DNA of 64,000 nt from Caprella mutica (taxonomy: Eukaryota > Arthropoda > Malacostraca > Amphipoda > Caprellidae). The notes beneath the pieces are model-generated. The model did no database searches. It was not told the DNA's origin and was given only the letters and a program-made list of their open reading frames with translations. This document shows positions 47,655 through 59,100 of the stretch, piece after piece. The stretch spans positions 60,850-124,849 of the forward strand of contig CANNZV010001872.1 in assembly GCA_947561585.1 (NCBI GenBank), written 5' to 3'. The position numbers were made by a program, and so were the translations under genes. Numbering within the stretch: the stretch's first letter is position 1; each line of letters opens with the position of its first letter.

Positions 47655-48348
47655 AAATTATCCTCCAAACAAATTATTTTTTACTGTTATAATGAATGAG
47701 GTTAATAATTTTTATCATTTTGTCGTAAACGCAATGGAATTTGGTATTTCATATTTAATTTTATATTGTTTAATTTTGTTTATATTTTACTTCCGACGTC
47801 TTCCCTACAAACAACGGTCTGTCGATTCGATGGAAAAATCCATCGATTCGATATCCCAGAAATCGAAAAGAAATCGAATCGATATAAGTTGTTTATAGGG
47901 TTATTTACGACATGCTAATTTTTAGTCCAAAGAAAAAGAATGTACACAGCTTGTTTTGAATGTATATAAACTACAACTAGGTAGGATAATCAATCCAATA
48001 TTAAAAATTTCTACAAATAGGTATATAAAATTTTATAAATTTATTTTAGAACCATTTATATGTTTCGGGAAGCAATTAATTAAGCGAAGGCTGAACATGC
48101 GTTGTTTGTTCATAAAATTCCAATTGACAATCAAAACAAAGAGTTTATAATCTCTTTCTTAATCTTCAGATTAGTGTGTGGTATAATATTGTTACACACA
48201 GAATAGTAAAAAATTTACAAGCCTATAAAAAAAATACACTGAATCAAATTGTAAGTGGTTTTCAGATTAATGAATCTAGACATTAGCTCTATAATATTAT
48301 ATGTAATGAATTCATTTTTTTCCTGGTGCATGAAGAGAGGACCATTAA
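47655..48348. mobile_element. degenerate family C element carrying a family G insertion
   Basis: Similarity to family C (ATTATCCTCCAAACAAATTA, AAAGAATGTACACAGCTTGT, CAAAACAAAGAGTTTATAAT, TGAAGAGAGGACC) with many changes. A family G element splits it at 47813-47900. Confidence 0.6.
47813..47900. mobile_element. family G mini-element
   Basis: CCCTACAAACAACGGTCTGTC to AAGTTGTTTATAGGG, 88 bp. It shares AATCGAAAAGAAATCGAATC with the copy at 47129 and is inserted in a degenerate family C element. Confidence 0.75.
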
Positions 48349-48834
48349 TCGTTTCTAACGGTATGATTACTTTAATAGTTCATAATTCAATGCTAAAAAA
48401 AGAAAATATTGAACAATAATCGGAGCATCTTCTATTTAAAAATGAAGTGAAGGAAATAAATGTTGTTATGATTTACAGTTCTGATTATATTAATTTCAAA
48501 ATCCGAGTTTTATGATAACTTAGTCAGACGTACCTCTGATGAGCTTGTGATTCCGATAATCTTCTTGATAATTAAAGAAGAAAGGAAGTGCGTTTGATTG
48601 TCATTGATTAGGTATTAGGTAATTGTATCCATATTGTCAAATAATATAATCAGTGTAAACGAATTACTAATGGTAAAGTTATGGATAGTAATCATTATAT
48701 ATTGCAATTATTCATTAACATTTATACCATAAGGGCTAAGGCATAAGCGGTAAGCCCTATATTAAATGATTAAAATTTAACTCCATTATTAGATTTCCAG
48801 TCTAGAGAATGTAGAAAGCTTCCCGCATATTATA

Positions 48835-49345
48835 CCAGACTGTATTTCATAATTCATGGTAAATTCCACCGACTTGTCGGTGGAATTTTTTCTTTTTGAC
48901 CAGTCTGCAGAATGTGTCTCTTCTCCCGCAGAGATTTTAATTTGAAAGTCAGTTATTCTCCGACTCTCAGTAGCAGATTCAGAATCTCCCGAAGCTAAAT
49001 TAATGGCAAGATAGGAATTAATTCAAAATCTCCCGCAGCTAAATTAATGGTAACATAGGAATTAATTCAAGATCTCCCGCAAAGATCTCAAATTTCTAAA
49101 ATTTAATCAAAAACTCCTGCAGAGAGTCTTGGAAAAATGTTCCATATTCTGCAGACTGGCTTTTTGAAAATAATATTCTGGCAAAGTCGGTGGATTTTTA
49201 GCTATTTATTCCTATGTTACCATTAATTTTCGGTGGAAAAATGGGTAAAATGTTGGTGGATCAGCCAAATTACTGGAAATTTATGGTGGATTTTTTCAGC
49301 TTTTTGAAAAAGTCAGTGGAATTTGGTGCACCAAATACAGACTGG
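48835..49345. mobile_element. family F element with nested family E
   Basis: CCAGACTGTATTTCATAATT at the left and CACCAAATACAGACTGG at the right. It contains CCACCGACTTGTCGGTGGA and an inverted family E element at 48900-49159. AATATTATTTTCAAA-type sequence is shared with the short copy at 32.4 kb. Confidence 0.7.
48900..49159. mobile_element. family E MITE, copy 3
   Basis: CCAGTCTGCAGAATGTGTCT to ATTCTGCAGACTGG, in the opposite orientation to the copies at 32.8 and 33.1 kb, nested in family F. Confidence 0.85.
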
Positions 49346-49483
49346 CCAGTCTGCAGACACTGGTAAAGTGTTCATAGAGATCTCTTATTCTGTCCGTAGC
49401 AAAATCAATGTAAATATAGGGATTAATTCAAAATTGTTCGGAGAGAATATCCCAAATATCTCACATATTCTGCAGACTGGCAG
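49346..49483. mobile_element. family E derivative, copy 4
   Basis: CCAGTCTGCAGACACTGG at the left and ATATTCTGCAGACTGG at the right. The inside is diverged and half length. It adjoins the family F end directly. Confidence 0.6.
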
Positions 49484-49590
49484 ACTGGCGGCTGGCGCAC
49501 ATGTCACGTGCGTTTGAGTGATCTGCAATATCGACCGATTTCGCTGCGCAATCTGTTGATCAACAGTTTGCGCAGCCATCTATCGATAGC

Positions 49591-49808
49591 GCCAGTCTGC
49601 ACTGTGCAGAATGTGTCTCTTCTCTCGCTGAGATTTTAATTTGAGAGACAGTTACTCTCTGACTCTCAGCAGCAGATTCAGAATCTCCCGCAGCTAAATT
49701 AATGATAACATAGGAATTAATTCAAAATCTCCCGCAGCAAAATTAATGGTAACATAGGAATTAATTCATGATCTCCCGCAGAGATCTCAAAAGTCTAAAT
49801 TTCAATCA
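49591..49808. mobile_element. family E, truncated copy 5
   Basis: CCAGTCTGCACTGTGCAGAA, TCTCTTCTCTCGCTGAGATT and several TCTCCCGCAGCTAAATTAAT segments are present. The right end is absent. It lies about 320 bases upstream of the SARA start codon. Confidence 0.65.
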
Positions 49809-50131
49809 GTAGGTTTGTTGAAGATTTCTATCACTTACTAATTGGATCAGCTATACTGGTTAATTAATTGGGAAAATATAAATTCACTTTAATAATTTAA
49901 TTTGAGTGAAATACTGTAGACTTTTGTGTTTCTTCTTATACTAAAAATTACCATGCGTGGTTATCAACTCTATTTACTTTCAGCTAGCTATAGAATCAGT
50001 AACACTATTGCTAATTTAAACTTTTCAGAAGATTCTCCGAAGTATAGCTTTATAAGAAATGGTCTAACTAAATGCAAAGTTTTTAAATAGCAGCTGACTG
50101 TAAATACTCTTAAGTGTGGTGTACTTACCAA

Positions 50132-53100
50132 ATGGAGAAATTTGCAATTGACCTTGATAAAGTTTTGGATGACTTCGAGCTTGATGAAGGTGAGTGTAAC
50201 TCATTTCTACTAGCTACAATTTTCTTATCAATTTAGCGAATCTTCCAATTTCTCAATTATTCACCTGCAAAATTTAATTAATATAGTTGAATATAATTAA
50301 CTGATGAACAGAATGAAATGATTAACTTAAAAAGGAAAAAAAAAGATATGCTTTAGCTATATAATATCTATTTGTTCCAGATGAAAATCAGGACTCAAGA
50401 TTTGGTCATTTGGAAATAGATTGCTCCACTGATCCTGTGGTCAATGAGCTTCCTCCTGGTACTAGTCATGCTGAGACAAAAACAGTGAATAGAACTGATG
50501 TCAATCCTAGCCCAACTTATCTAAACCCATCCTCTTACAAATTGAACTTGGCTTCAACTGATGCATCTGACCCTAGTTTAGATTGCTCTGTTCCAGGGGT
50601 GAGAAGTCCTCCAGATGGGCAAAATGATGAGCAGAGTAACCCAGTTGCTCATCATTCACAATATGGAGCGACTGGTTTGTATCATCATACACTCCCATCT
50701 GCTCAGCTCACTAATAATGGCATGTGGAGTGTGCACTCGCCCCTAGTTTCCTATGGTAACTCTTCTCACTATCCTGGGCAAGGTGTGTCAGACAGTGTTA
50801 GGCAAGAGGCTATAGGAGCCTCACCCACTGAACCTCAGAATAACTTCCCAAACGCTGGTGAAGGTTCAGATGAGGATATTCCTGCAGTTAGAGAAGTCTT
50901 GGGTGGTGCAGTGGACATTCTTGAGAATAGTGAGGATGCTAGGAATGTAATTGAACCTCCAGAACAGTTAATAGATGTCATACCTCAACCTCCAGATGTT
51001 CCAGGTCTAGAACCTAATGTTCCTCAGCAACCGGTAGATCTACTCGATCAACCCAACAATCAGCAGAATGATGATCAGATGCCTCAAGATCAACCCATTG
51101 ATGTCATCAATTGTCGTCCAGTAGATGTCATTGTTGGTGCTCAGCAGTCAGTGGACGTTATCCCTGATGTAGATGGAACCATACGCCACCCTGATGTCAT
51201 TGATGTGTCTCAACACAATGAAGTTGCAGAAGAACAAATTGTGGAAGAGGTAGCTCCACAAGATCAGCCAGAAAATGCTGAGGTATTGGGAGAAAATATT
51301 GAACCGAGATTACTTCCCGATCTGATGGCTGGGAACAACGATGCAGAATTCCCTGAACCAGCAATAGTGACGGAAAATGTGCTGGCGTGTGGTGGGAATG
51401 AACCAGCTTTGGTTCAGGAAAGTCAAATGGCTAACAGAATTCCTGAAGTTGTCAATGTTCATCAAAGTTGTGAGTCTGGAAATATCAAATATGAAAACCC
51501 TCCAGTCAGTCAGGATTCTCCAGATGAAGTCCATGGACATGGAGGAGTTGATTTACTGGATGAGAGTGTGGGTAGACAAGGAGTGTCCCAAGAAAATAGC
51601 AATGATAACCCCTCTCCAGCACCAGTGCCCATTGCTTTTGACCCCAATGTTGCTGTTAATGACTTAGATCTGGAGGCGGAATTGGCAGAGTTAGAAGAAG
51701 AGCAAGCTGATCTGCAGGGTGCTTACGCTGTGCACCAGAACAGTCGAAATAATCCTGAGAGTGATGGACAGGAATCATTAGCTGTCAATACTGAGGAAAA
51801 CTCTTGCGTTTCTCCTAATGAAACGGTTCCTAATGAAGGTGATCAAATTGCAGCTTCTACAGAAAACTGCTCTAACAAGTTGGACAACTTACCTAACATT
51901 TCTGCTAAAGTTTGTGCCTCTAATGAGAATCAGAGAGAACAGAGTGATGCCTCTGAAGATGGTGCTGCGTCAATTGATAACCCTGTCAACGAGAACGTTA
52001 CACCTGAGCCTGAAGATTCCCAATCGGCCGCAACTCCTGAAGGGGAAGTACCTTATGATGCAGAAAACTCTAATGATGGTATGTCCCTTCAGTGCAATCT
52101 TATTTTTGATAAAGAACTCTTTTACAATAAAGTAGTGTAGGGTAAGTTCCGAATTATCATCTCACATTATTGATCATGTAAAAAAGTATATTATAATTAA
52201 TAATTTATTATATAGCTAATCTTTAATTTACTTGGTATCTATGATAAAAATCTGTCTGTATCATGGATACCAATTAAAACAATTATTAAATACTTTTTCT
52301 GCATGATCGAATTTATTAGACGATCTGGAACTGTCTGATAACATGGAACTTACCCTAGATAGTATGATGTCCTAGCATATGTTTTCTTTCATGGAATAAC
52401 TAAATAAGAATCCTGGTTAATTTTGATATCCCATCAGGTGAAGTTGCAACTGATGAAGAAGCTTCAGTTCCACCTGTTAGACAAACACCAGGTATGTAAA
52501 ACTTGCAAGGTAGCTACTACCTAGCTTCTCCCTATAACTTATCCAACCTTCTTAGCTAGCTATTTTTATTTCCTTTTCCCTATAACCTATCTATCCTGAA
52601 CCTTATTTCCTAGCTAATTTTATTTCCTTAATTTTGTTCTACTGACAAAGTTTTGCACTAATCGACAGCCTCTTATTTAATATAACTTTTCACCTATAGT
52701 TTTGAAATAGCTGCTCCAATCTATGGCTAGCTTCTAATATATTATTTATTTTTAAAACTTGTTATTTGATTTTAAATAACTTTTGATATAATCTAATTAT
52801 TCCGTGCCTTGAATTTTTGGTTATTAATTCAATTAGTTGTTTAATATAGTTCTATTACTTTTCTAAACTATGTAGCTAGTTATTTTGCATGTAAAATGTC
52901 TTCCAATGCTATTTTTTATGTACCTAGCTACAACGGATGCCATCGGTAGAAATTCAATCTTTTTGATTTCCAATCCATAAATAGTCACTTCAAAAGCAGG
53001 TAGCTACAAAGCATTAAAAATAATATAGCAAAGTGATGTAGAAAATAGTAATTAGTTACTTTATGAACATTTGACATCGTCTTTCAAAAGTCTTTCCACC

Positions 53101-56100
53101 AGACTTTTTACTAAGCTCCTCCTACTTTTTCCACGAGAATATAAGAAAAAACGATAAAATAGTTTTTTCTTATATTCTTGTGGAAAAAGTAAGAGGAGCT
53201 TAGTAAAAAGTCTGGTGGAAAGACTTAAAAAACCTTACGTGTGAACGGCCCTTTAGCTACATTTTTTCTCTTTCAAGAGATCTTTTATATCACGCATAAA
53301 GTGCTTCTTTTCATAAATCTAAAATACAATTTACTTACAATGATTTCTTCAGTGGAGTAGCTTGCTATTCACTATTCTTCTAGCTTATTCAAGTGAATTA
53401 TTTTCTGTTTAAGAATGTTTCTTACAATAAAATAAAGTAAAATAAAATGTTTAAATTCTTTCATGTACTAGCTACAAGCTGCTACAAAAATTTAAATGTT
53501 ATCTGTAGATTGTAAGAAAATATCAAGTAATTGCACAATATCTTCTAATGCTGAAACAGCTTAATCTTCATATTATAATTTTTCTAAATTCCATCACTTT
53601 TTAATGGAGTTGATTGCTTTTATGCCGATAAATGTTATTTTTCACTAAGCAACCTTTCCTGTTACCATTGTTTATCAAAAACTTTTATACTGTTTTTTAT
53701 TTACTTTTTCTCCGTCTATGTTGCGTAATATGTTAGCTTTCTTTTATTTAATTTGACGTCATTTTTTTAGTTCAAAGCCTTCCTCTGTTCATTTTATTCG
53801 TTTGTAACTAACCAGTTTCCTTTTTGATTTACAACCTACTTTAGGTAGGTTAGTCACTGCCGTTTATGGTGAAAACGAAGATTATCGAAGCAGCCGCCAT
53901 CGATCTGGTAAGATTTTGGAAAATTGATTATCAAGCAAATTAGATTGTTGGTGTATTATATTGATCAGAATTATTTACTAGTTGGTTATTTTCCTATTCG
54001 TGCTGTTTTTTGCTATTTTATAAATTATGATCAATTGCCTTCCGAATAATCCATTGAAATATTAAATCACAACCTCTTTTGTTTCTTTCATTTTAGATTT
54101 TGCTTCATGGTTTGTTTAGCTAATTTAGTTTTTTTTTTCAGACTCGTCCCTGCCTACTTTGATGGTGGGCAATGTGGCCCCCTTCTGGGTACCGGACAAT
54201 GATGCCCCACTCTGTCAGGTGAGAAAGGGGACATTGTTATGCTGGGATTTTGTTATGGGACATGTAAGGGATATTGTTATGGGACATGTAAGGGATATTG
54301 TTATGGGACATGTAAGGGATATTGTTATGGGGCATGTAAGGGATATTGTTATGGGACATGTAAGGGGATATTGTTATGGGACATATAAGGGATATTGTTA
54401 TGGGACATGTAAGGGGATATTGTTATGGGACATGTAAGGGATATTGTTATGGGACATGTAAGGGATATTGTTATGGGGCATGTAAGGGATATTGTTATGG
54501 GACATGTAAGGGATATTGTTATGGGGCATGTAAGGGATATTGTTATGGGACATGTAAGGGGATATTGTTATGGGACATGAAAGGGATATTGTTATGGGAC
54601 ATGTAAGGGATATTGTTATGGGACATGTAAGGGATGTTGTTATGGGGCATGTAAGGGGATATTGTTATGGGACATGTAAGGGGAGATTGTTATGGGACAT
54701 GTAGCTAAGGGATATTGTTATGGGACATGTAAGGGGATATTGTTATGGGACATGTAAGGGGAGATTGTTATGGGACATGTAAGGGATATTGTTATGGGAC
54801 ATGTAAGGGGAGATTGTAATGGGACATGTAAGGGATATTGTTATGGGACATGTAAGGAATATTGTTATGGGACATGTAAGGGATATTGTTATGGGACATG
54901 TAAGGGATATTGTTATGGGACCTGAAAATTTTTCTAGAATAAATATGAATAAATAATACATAACCTTGTATTAAATATATGGACTAGCTACTACACAATT
55001 ATACGTCTATTTACAGCAAGCTATTTCAATTTTAAAATCTGGTTTACTTTTTTGTGGCATATACACTGATACAGTGATACACTATACCTACAGTTTAATG
55101 ACGAGTGTATTTACCTCTCATATTCCCTTGTTTTTGTCAGGAGTGCGCCATGAAGTTCACAGTAATGCGCAGAAGGCACCACTGCAGAGCCTGTGGCAGA
55201 GTGCTCTGTGCCCAGTGCTGCAAAGACAAAGCTGCACTTGCCTACATGCACTTCAAAGAGGCGAGGGTGTGTGCGACATGTAGGGCAATACTCGACTCTG
55301 CAGGTGAGAAAGGAGTGCTATTTCAGCCTATGAATGATGTGTCTTGTCGGTAGTTCCCATATTATGTCTTCACTGTTATGAAAAGATAAATAGAGGCTAA
55401 TTTCTTACAGTGTTCATTAATTCCTTAATAGCCCAATGATAATTTGAAGCTCGTTATATAGCCAGGTAGTTATTTATTTTTATTTAACTAAATAACTATT
55501 TTTTATTCACTATTAAAGTCATTTTTTAATAAATTGATTATAAGATTAGTTGATTGATATTGATTATAGCTATAGTATTGATTATATAGGATAATGAACC
55601 AATTACCAGAAGCTTTTTTTTCTTTACTAATTACCGAATGGAATGCCTATTTCGAATTAGTATATTTGTAAACTATGATTGTTTATGACTGTAAAAATAT
55701 ATTCGTTGAGTAGAAGAAACTGGTATCTATACAATGAATATATTTTTATAGTCATAAACAATCATAGTTTACAAATATACTAATTCGAAATATTCCATTC
55801 GGTAATTACTAAAGAAAAATAAGCATCTGGTAATTGGTTCATTATCTTAGCTACATTTTATTACTAATTCTGAAATCATTGCCTCTATTTCTCAGAAGAC
55901 TCCAGCTCAGACTATGACTCTAGTCAAGGTGCAGTGGGGGGTGCTGTGGGTGGTACCCCTGGTCGTTCCCCTGACCCCAACAACCCCATGGAGTACTGCT
56001 CTCGCATTCCCCCCCATCAGCAGACGGGGCATGGCACTGGGGGTGCCTCATCCCTCCCCAGTGTAGTAGTACCCATTGGGGTGCTCAAGAGAGAGGGTAT

Positions 56101-59100
56101 GTTCACTTTTTTATTAATAATGCTACCTACCTACCTATCATGTGTTCTGAAAATGGACGGTTCTACTTTTTTTTTTCATAGCTATTAGAAAAAATTCTGT
56201 AGCTAATAATTTTTATTTAACAATTGTTTTACTTTGCAGTTTGTATCCATGATACATGAAGGAATTATGGATACAGTACTGTCAGGTATCCATTACCTTC
56301 AGGTATCATGGATAGTGGATACAATAAATACTATCTGTTATTCAATACCTTCAGGTATCCTGGATACCAATACTATCAGGAATCAAATACCTTCAGGTAT
56401 CACGGATACACACGAGTCTAAAGTTTCCGTTTAATTTATCTCTGCTGTATAGACTTCCCTTTCCCCTGACAGACGCTGTTTCTGGCGCTGGTGGCAGCAA
56501 GCAGGTGATCTTTTCTGACGGTATCAGACCTGGTGGAGACCTGACAGAGTCTGGCAATGTGGCAGCACAACCTCACAGAACTCGATCTGGTAGAGTGGCT
56601 AAATTGATGCCTGGTGCAGGTGTGTTAACTCACTTTAGTGGTCTTTGTGTGTTGTGTAAACTCACTTTAGTGGTCTTTGTGTGTTATGTAAACTCACTTT
56701 AGTGGTCTTTGTGTGTTGTGTAAACTCACTTTAGTGGTCTTTGTGTGTTATGTTAACTCACTTTAGTGGTCTTTGTGTGTTATGTAAACTCACTTTAGTG
56801 GTCTTTGTGTGTTGTGTAAACTCACTTTAGTGGTCTTTGTGTGTTATGTAAACTCACTTTAGTGGTCTTTGTGTGTTGTGTAAACTCACTTTAGTGGTCT
56901 TTGTGTGTTATGTAAACTCACTTTAGTGGTCTTTGTGTGTTATGTAAACTCACTTTAGTGGTCTTTGTGTGTTGTGTAAACTCACTTTAGTGGTCTTGGT
57001 CTTTGTGTGTTGTGTTAACTCACTTTAGTGGTCTTTGTGTGTTGTGTAAACTCACTTTAGTGGTCTTTGTGTGTTGTGTAAACTCACTTTAGTGGTCTTT
57101 GTGTGTTGTGTAAACTCACTTTAGTGGTCTTTGTGTGTTATGTAAACTCACTTTAGTGGTCTTTGTGTGTTGTGTAAACTCACTTTAGTGGTCTTTGTGT
57201 GTTATGTTAACTCACTTTAGTGGTCTTTGTGTGTTATGTTAACTCACTTTAGTGGTCTTGGTCTTTGTGTGTTGTGTTAACTCACTTTAGTGGTCTTTGT
57301 GTGTTGTGTAAACTCACTTTAGTGGTCTTTGTGTGTTGTGTAAACTCACTTTAGTGGTCTTTGTGTGTTATGTTAACTCACTTTAGTGGTCTTTGTGTGT
57401 TATGTTAACTCACTTTAGTGGTCTTGGTCTTTGTGTGTTGTGTTAACTCACTTTAGTGGTCTTTGTGTGTTGTGTAAACTCACTTTAGTGGTCTTTGTGT
57501 GTTGTGTAAACTCACTTTAGTGGTCTTGGTCTTTGTGTGTTGTGTTAACTCACTTTAGTGGTCTTTGTGTGTTGTGTAAACTCACTTTAGTGGTCTTTGT
57601 GTGTTGTGTAAACTCACTTTAGTGGTCTTTGTGTGTTGTGTAAACTCACTTTAGTGGTCTTTGTGTGTTGTGTTAACTCACTTTAGTGGTCTTTGTGTGT
57701 TGTGTTAACTCACTTTAGTGGTCTTTGTGTGTTGTGTAAACTCACTTTAGTGGTCTTTGTGTGTTATGTAAACTCACTTTAGTGGTCTTTGTGTGTTGTG
57801 TAAACTCACTTTAGTGGTCTTTGTGTGTTATGTTAACTCACTTTAGTGGTCTTTGTGTGTTATGTTAACTCACTTTAGTGGTCTTGGTCTTTGTGTGTTG
57901 TGTTAACTCACTTTAGTGGTCTTTGTGTGTTGTGTAAACTCACTTTAGTGGTCTTTGTGTGTTGTGTAAACTCACTTTAGTGGTCTTTGTGTGTTATGTT
58001 AACTCACTTTAGTGGTCTTTGTGTGTTATGTTAACTCACTTTAGTGGTCTTGGTCTTTGTGTGTTGTGTTAACTCACTTTAGTGGTCTTTGTGTGTTGTG
58101 TAAACTCACTTTAGTGGTCTTTGTGTGTTGTGTAAACTCACTTTAGTGGTCTTGGTCTTTGTGTGTTGTGTTAACTCACTTTAGTGGTCTTTGTGTGTTG
58201 TGTAAACTCACTTTAGTGGTCTTTGTGTGTTGTGTAAACTCACTTTAGTGGTCTTTGTGTGTTGTGTAAACTCACTTTAGTGGTCTTTGTGTGTTGTGTT
58301 AACTCACTTTAGTGGTCTTTGTGTGTTGTGTTAACTCACTTTAGTGGTCTTTGTGTGTTATGTAAACTCACTTTAGTGGTCTTTGTGTGTTGTGTAAACT
58401 CACTTTAGTGGTCTTGGTCTTTGTGTGTTGTGTTAACTCACTTTAGTGGTCTTTGTGTGTTATGTTAACTCACTTTAGTGGTCTTGGTCTTTGTGTGTTG
58501 TGTAAACTCACTTTAGTGGTCTTTGTGTGTTATGTTAACTCACTTTAGTGGTCTTTGTGTGTTATGTAAACTCACTTTAGTGGTCTTTGTGTGTTGTGTA
58601 AACTCACTTTAGTGGTCTTTGTGTGTTATGTAAACTCACTTTAGTGGTCTTTGTGTGTTGTGTAAACTCACTTTAGTGGTCTTTGTGTGTTATGTAAACT
58701 CACTTTAGTGGTCTTTGTGTGTTATGTAAACTCACTTTAGTGGTCTTTGTGTGTTGTGTAAACTCACTTTAGTGGTCTTGGTCTTTGTGTGTTGTGTTAA
58801 CTCACTTTAGTGGTCTTTGTGTGTTGTGTAAACTCACTTTAGTGGTCTTTGTGTGTTGTGTAAACTCACTTTAGTGGTCTTTGTGTGTTGTGTAAACTCA
58901 CTTTAGTGGTCTTTGTGTGTTATGTAAACTCACTTTAGTGGTCTTTGTGTGTTGTGTAAACTCACTTTAGTGGTCTTTGTGTGTTATGTTAACTCACTTT
59001 AGTGGTCTTTGTGTGTTATGTTAACTCACTTTAGTGGTCTTGGTCTTTGTGTGTTGTGTTAACTCACTTTAGTGGTCTTTGTGTGTTGTGTAAACTCACT

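Noticed and set aside
52079..52140. SARA exon 2 read as ending in a stop at 52140
   Set aside because: The frame runs past a good donor (GATG/GTATGT) into a family A element. Splicing at 52078 joins in phase to exons that match SARA.
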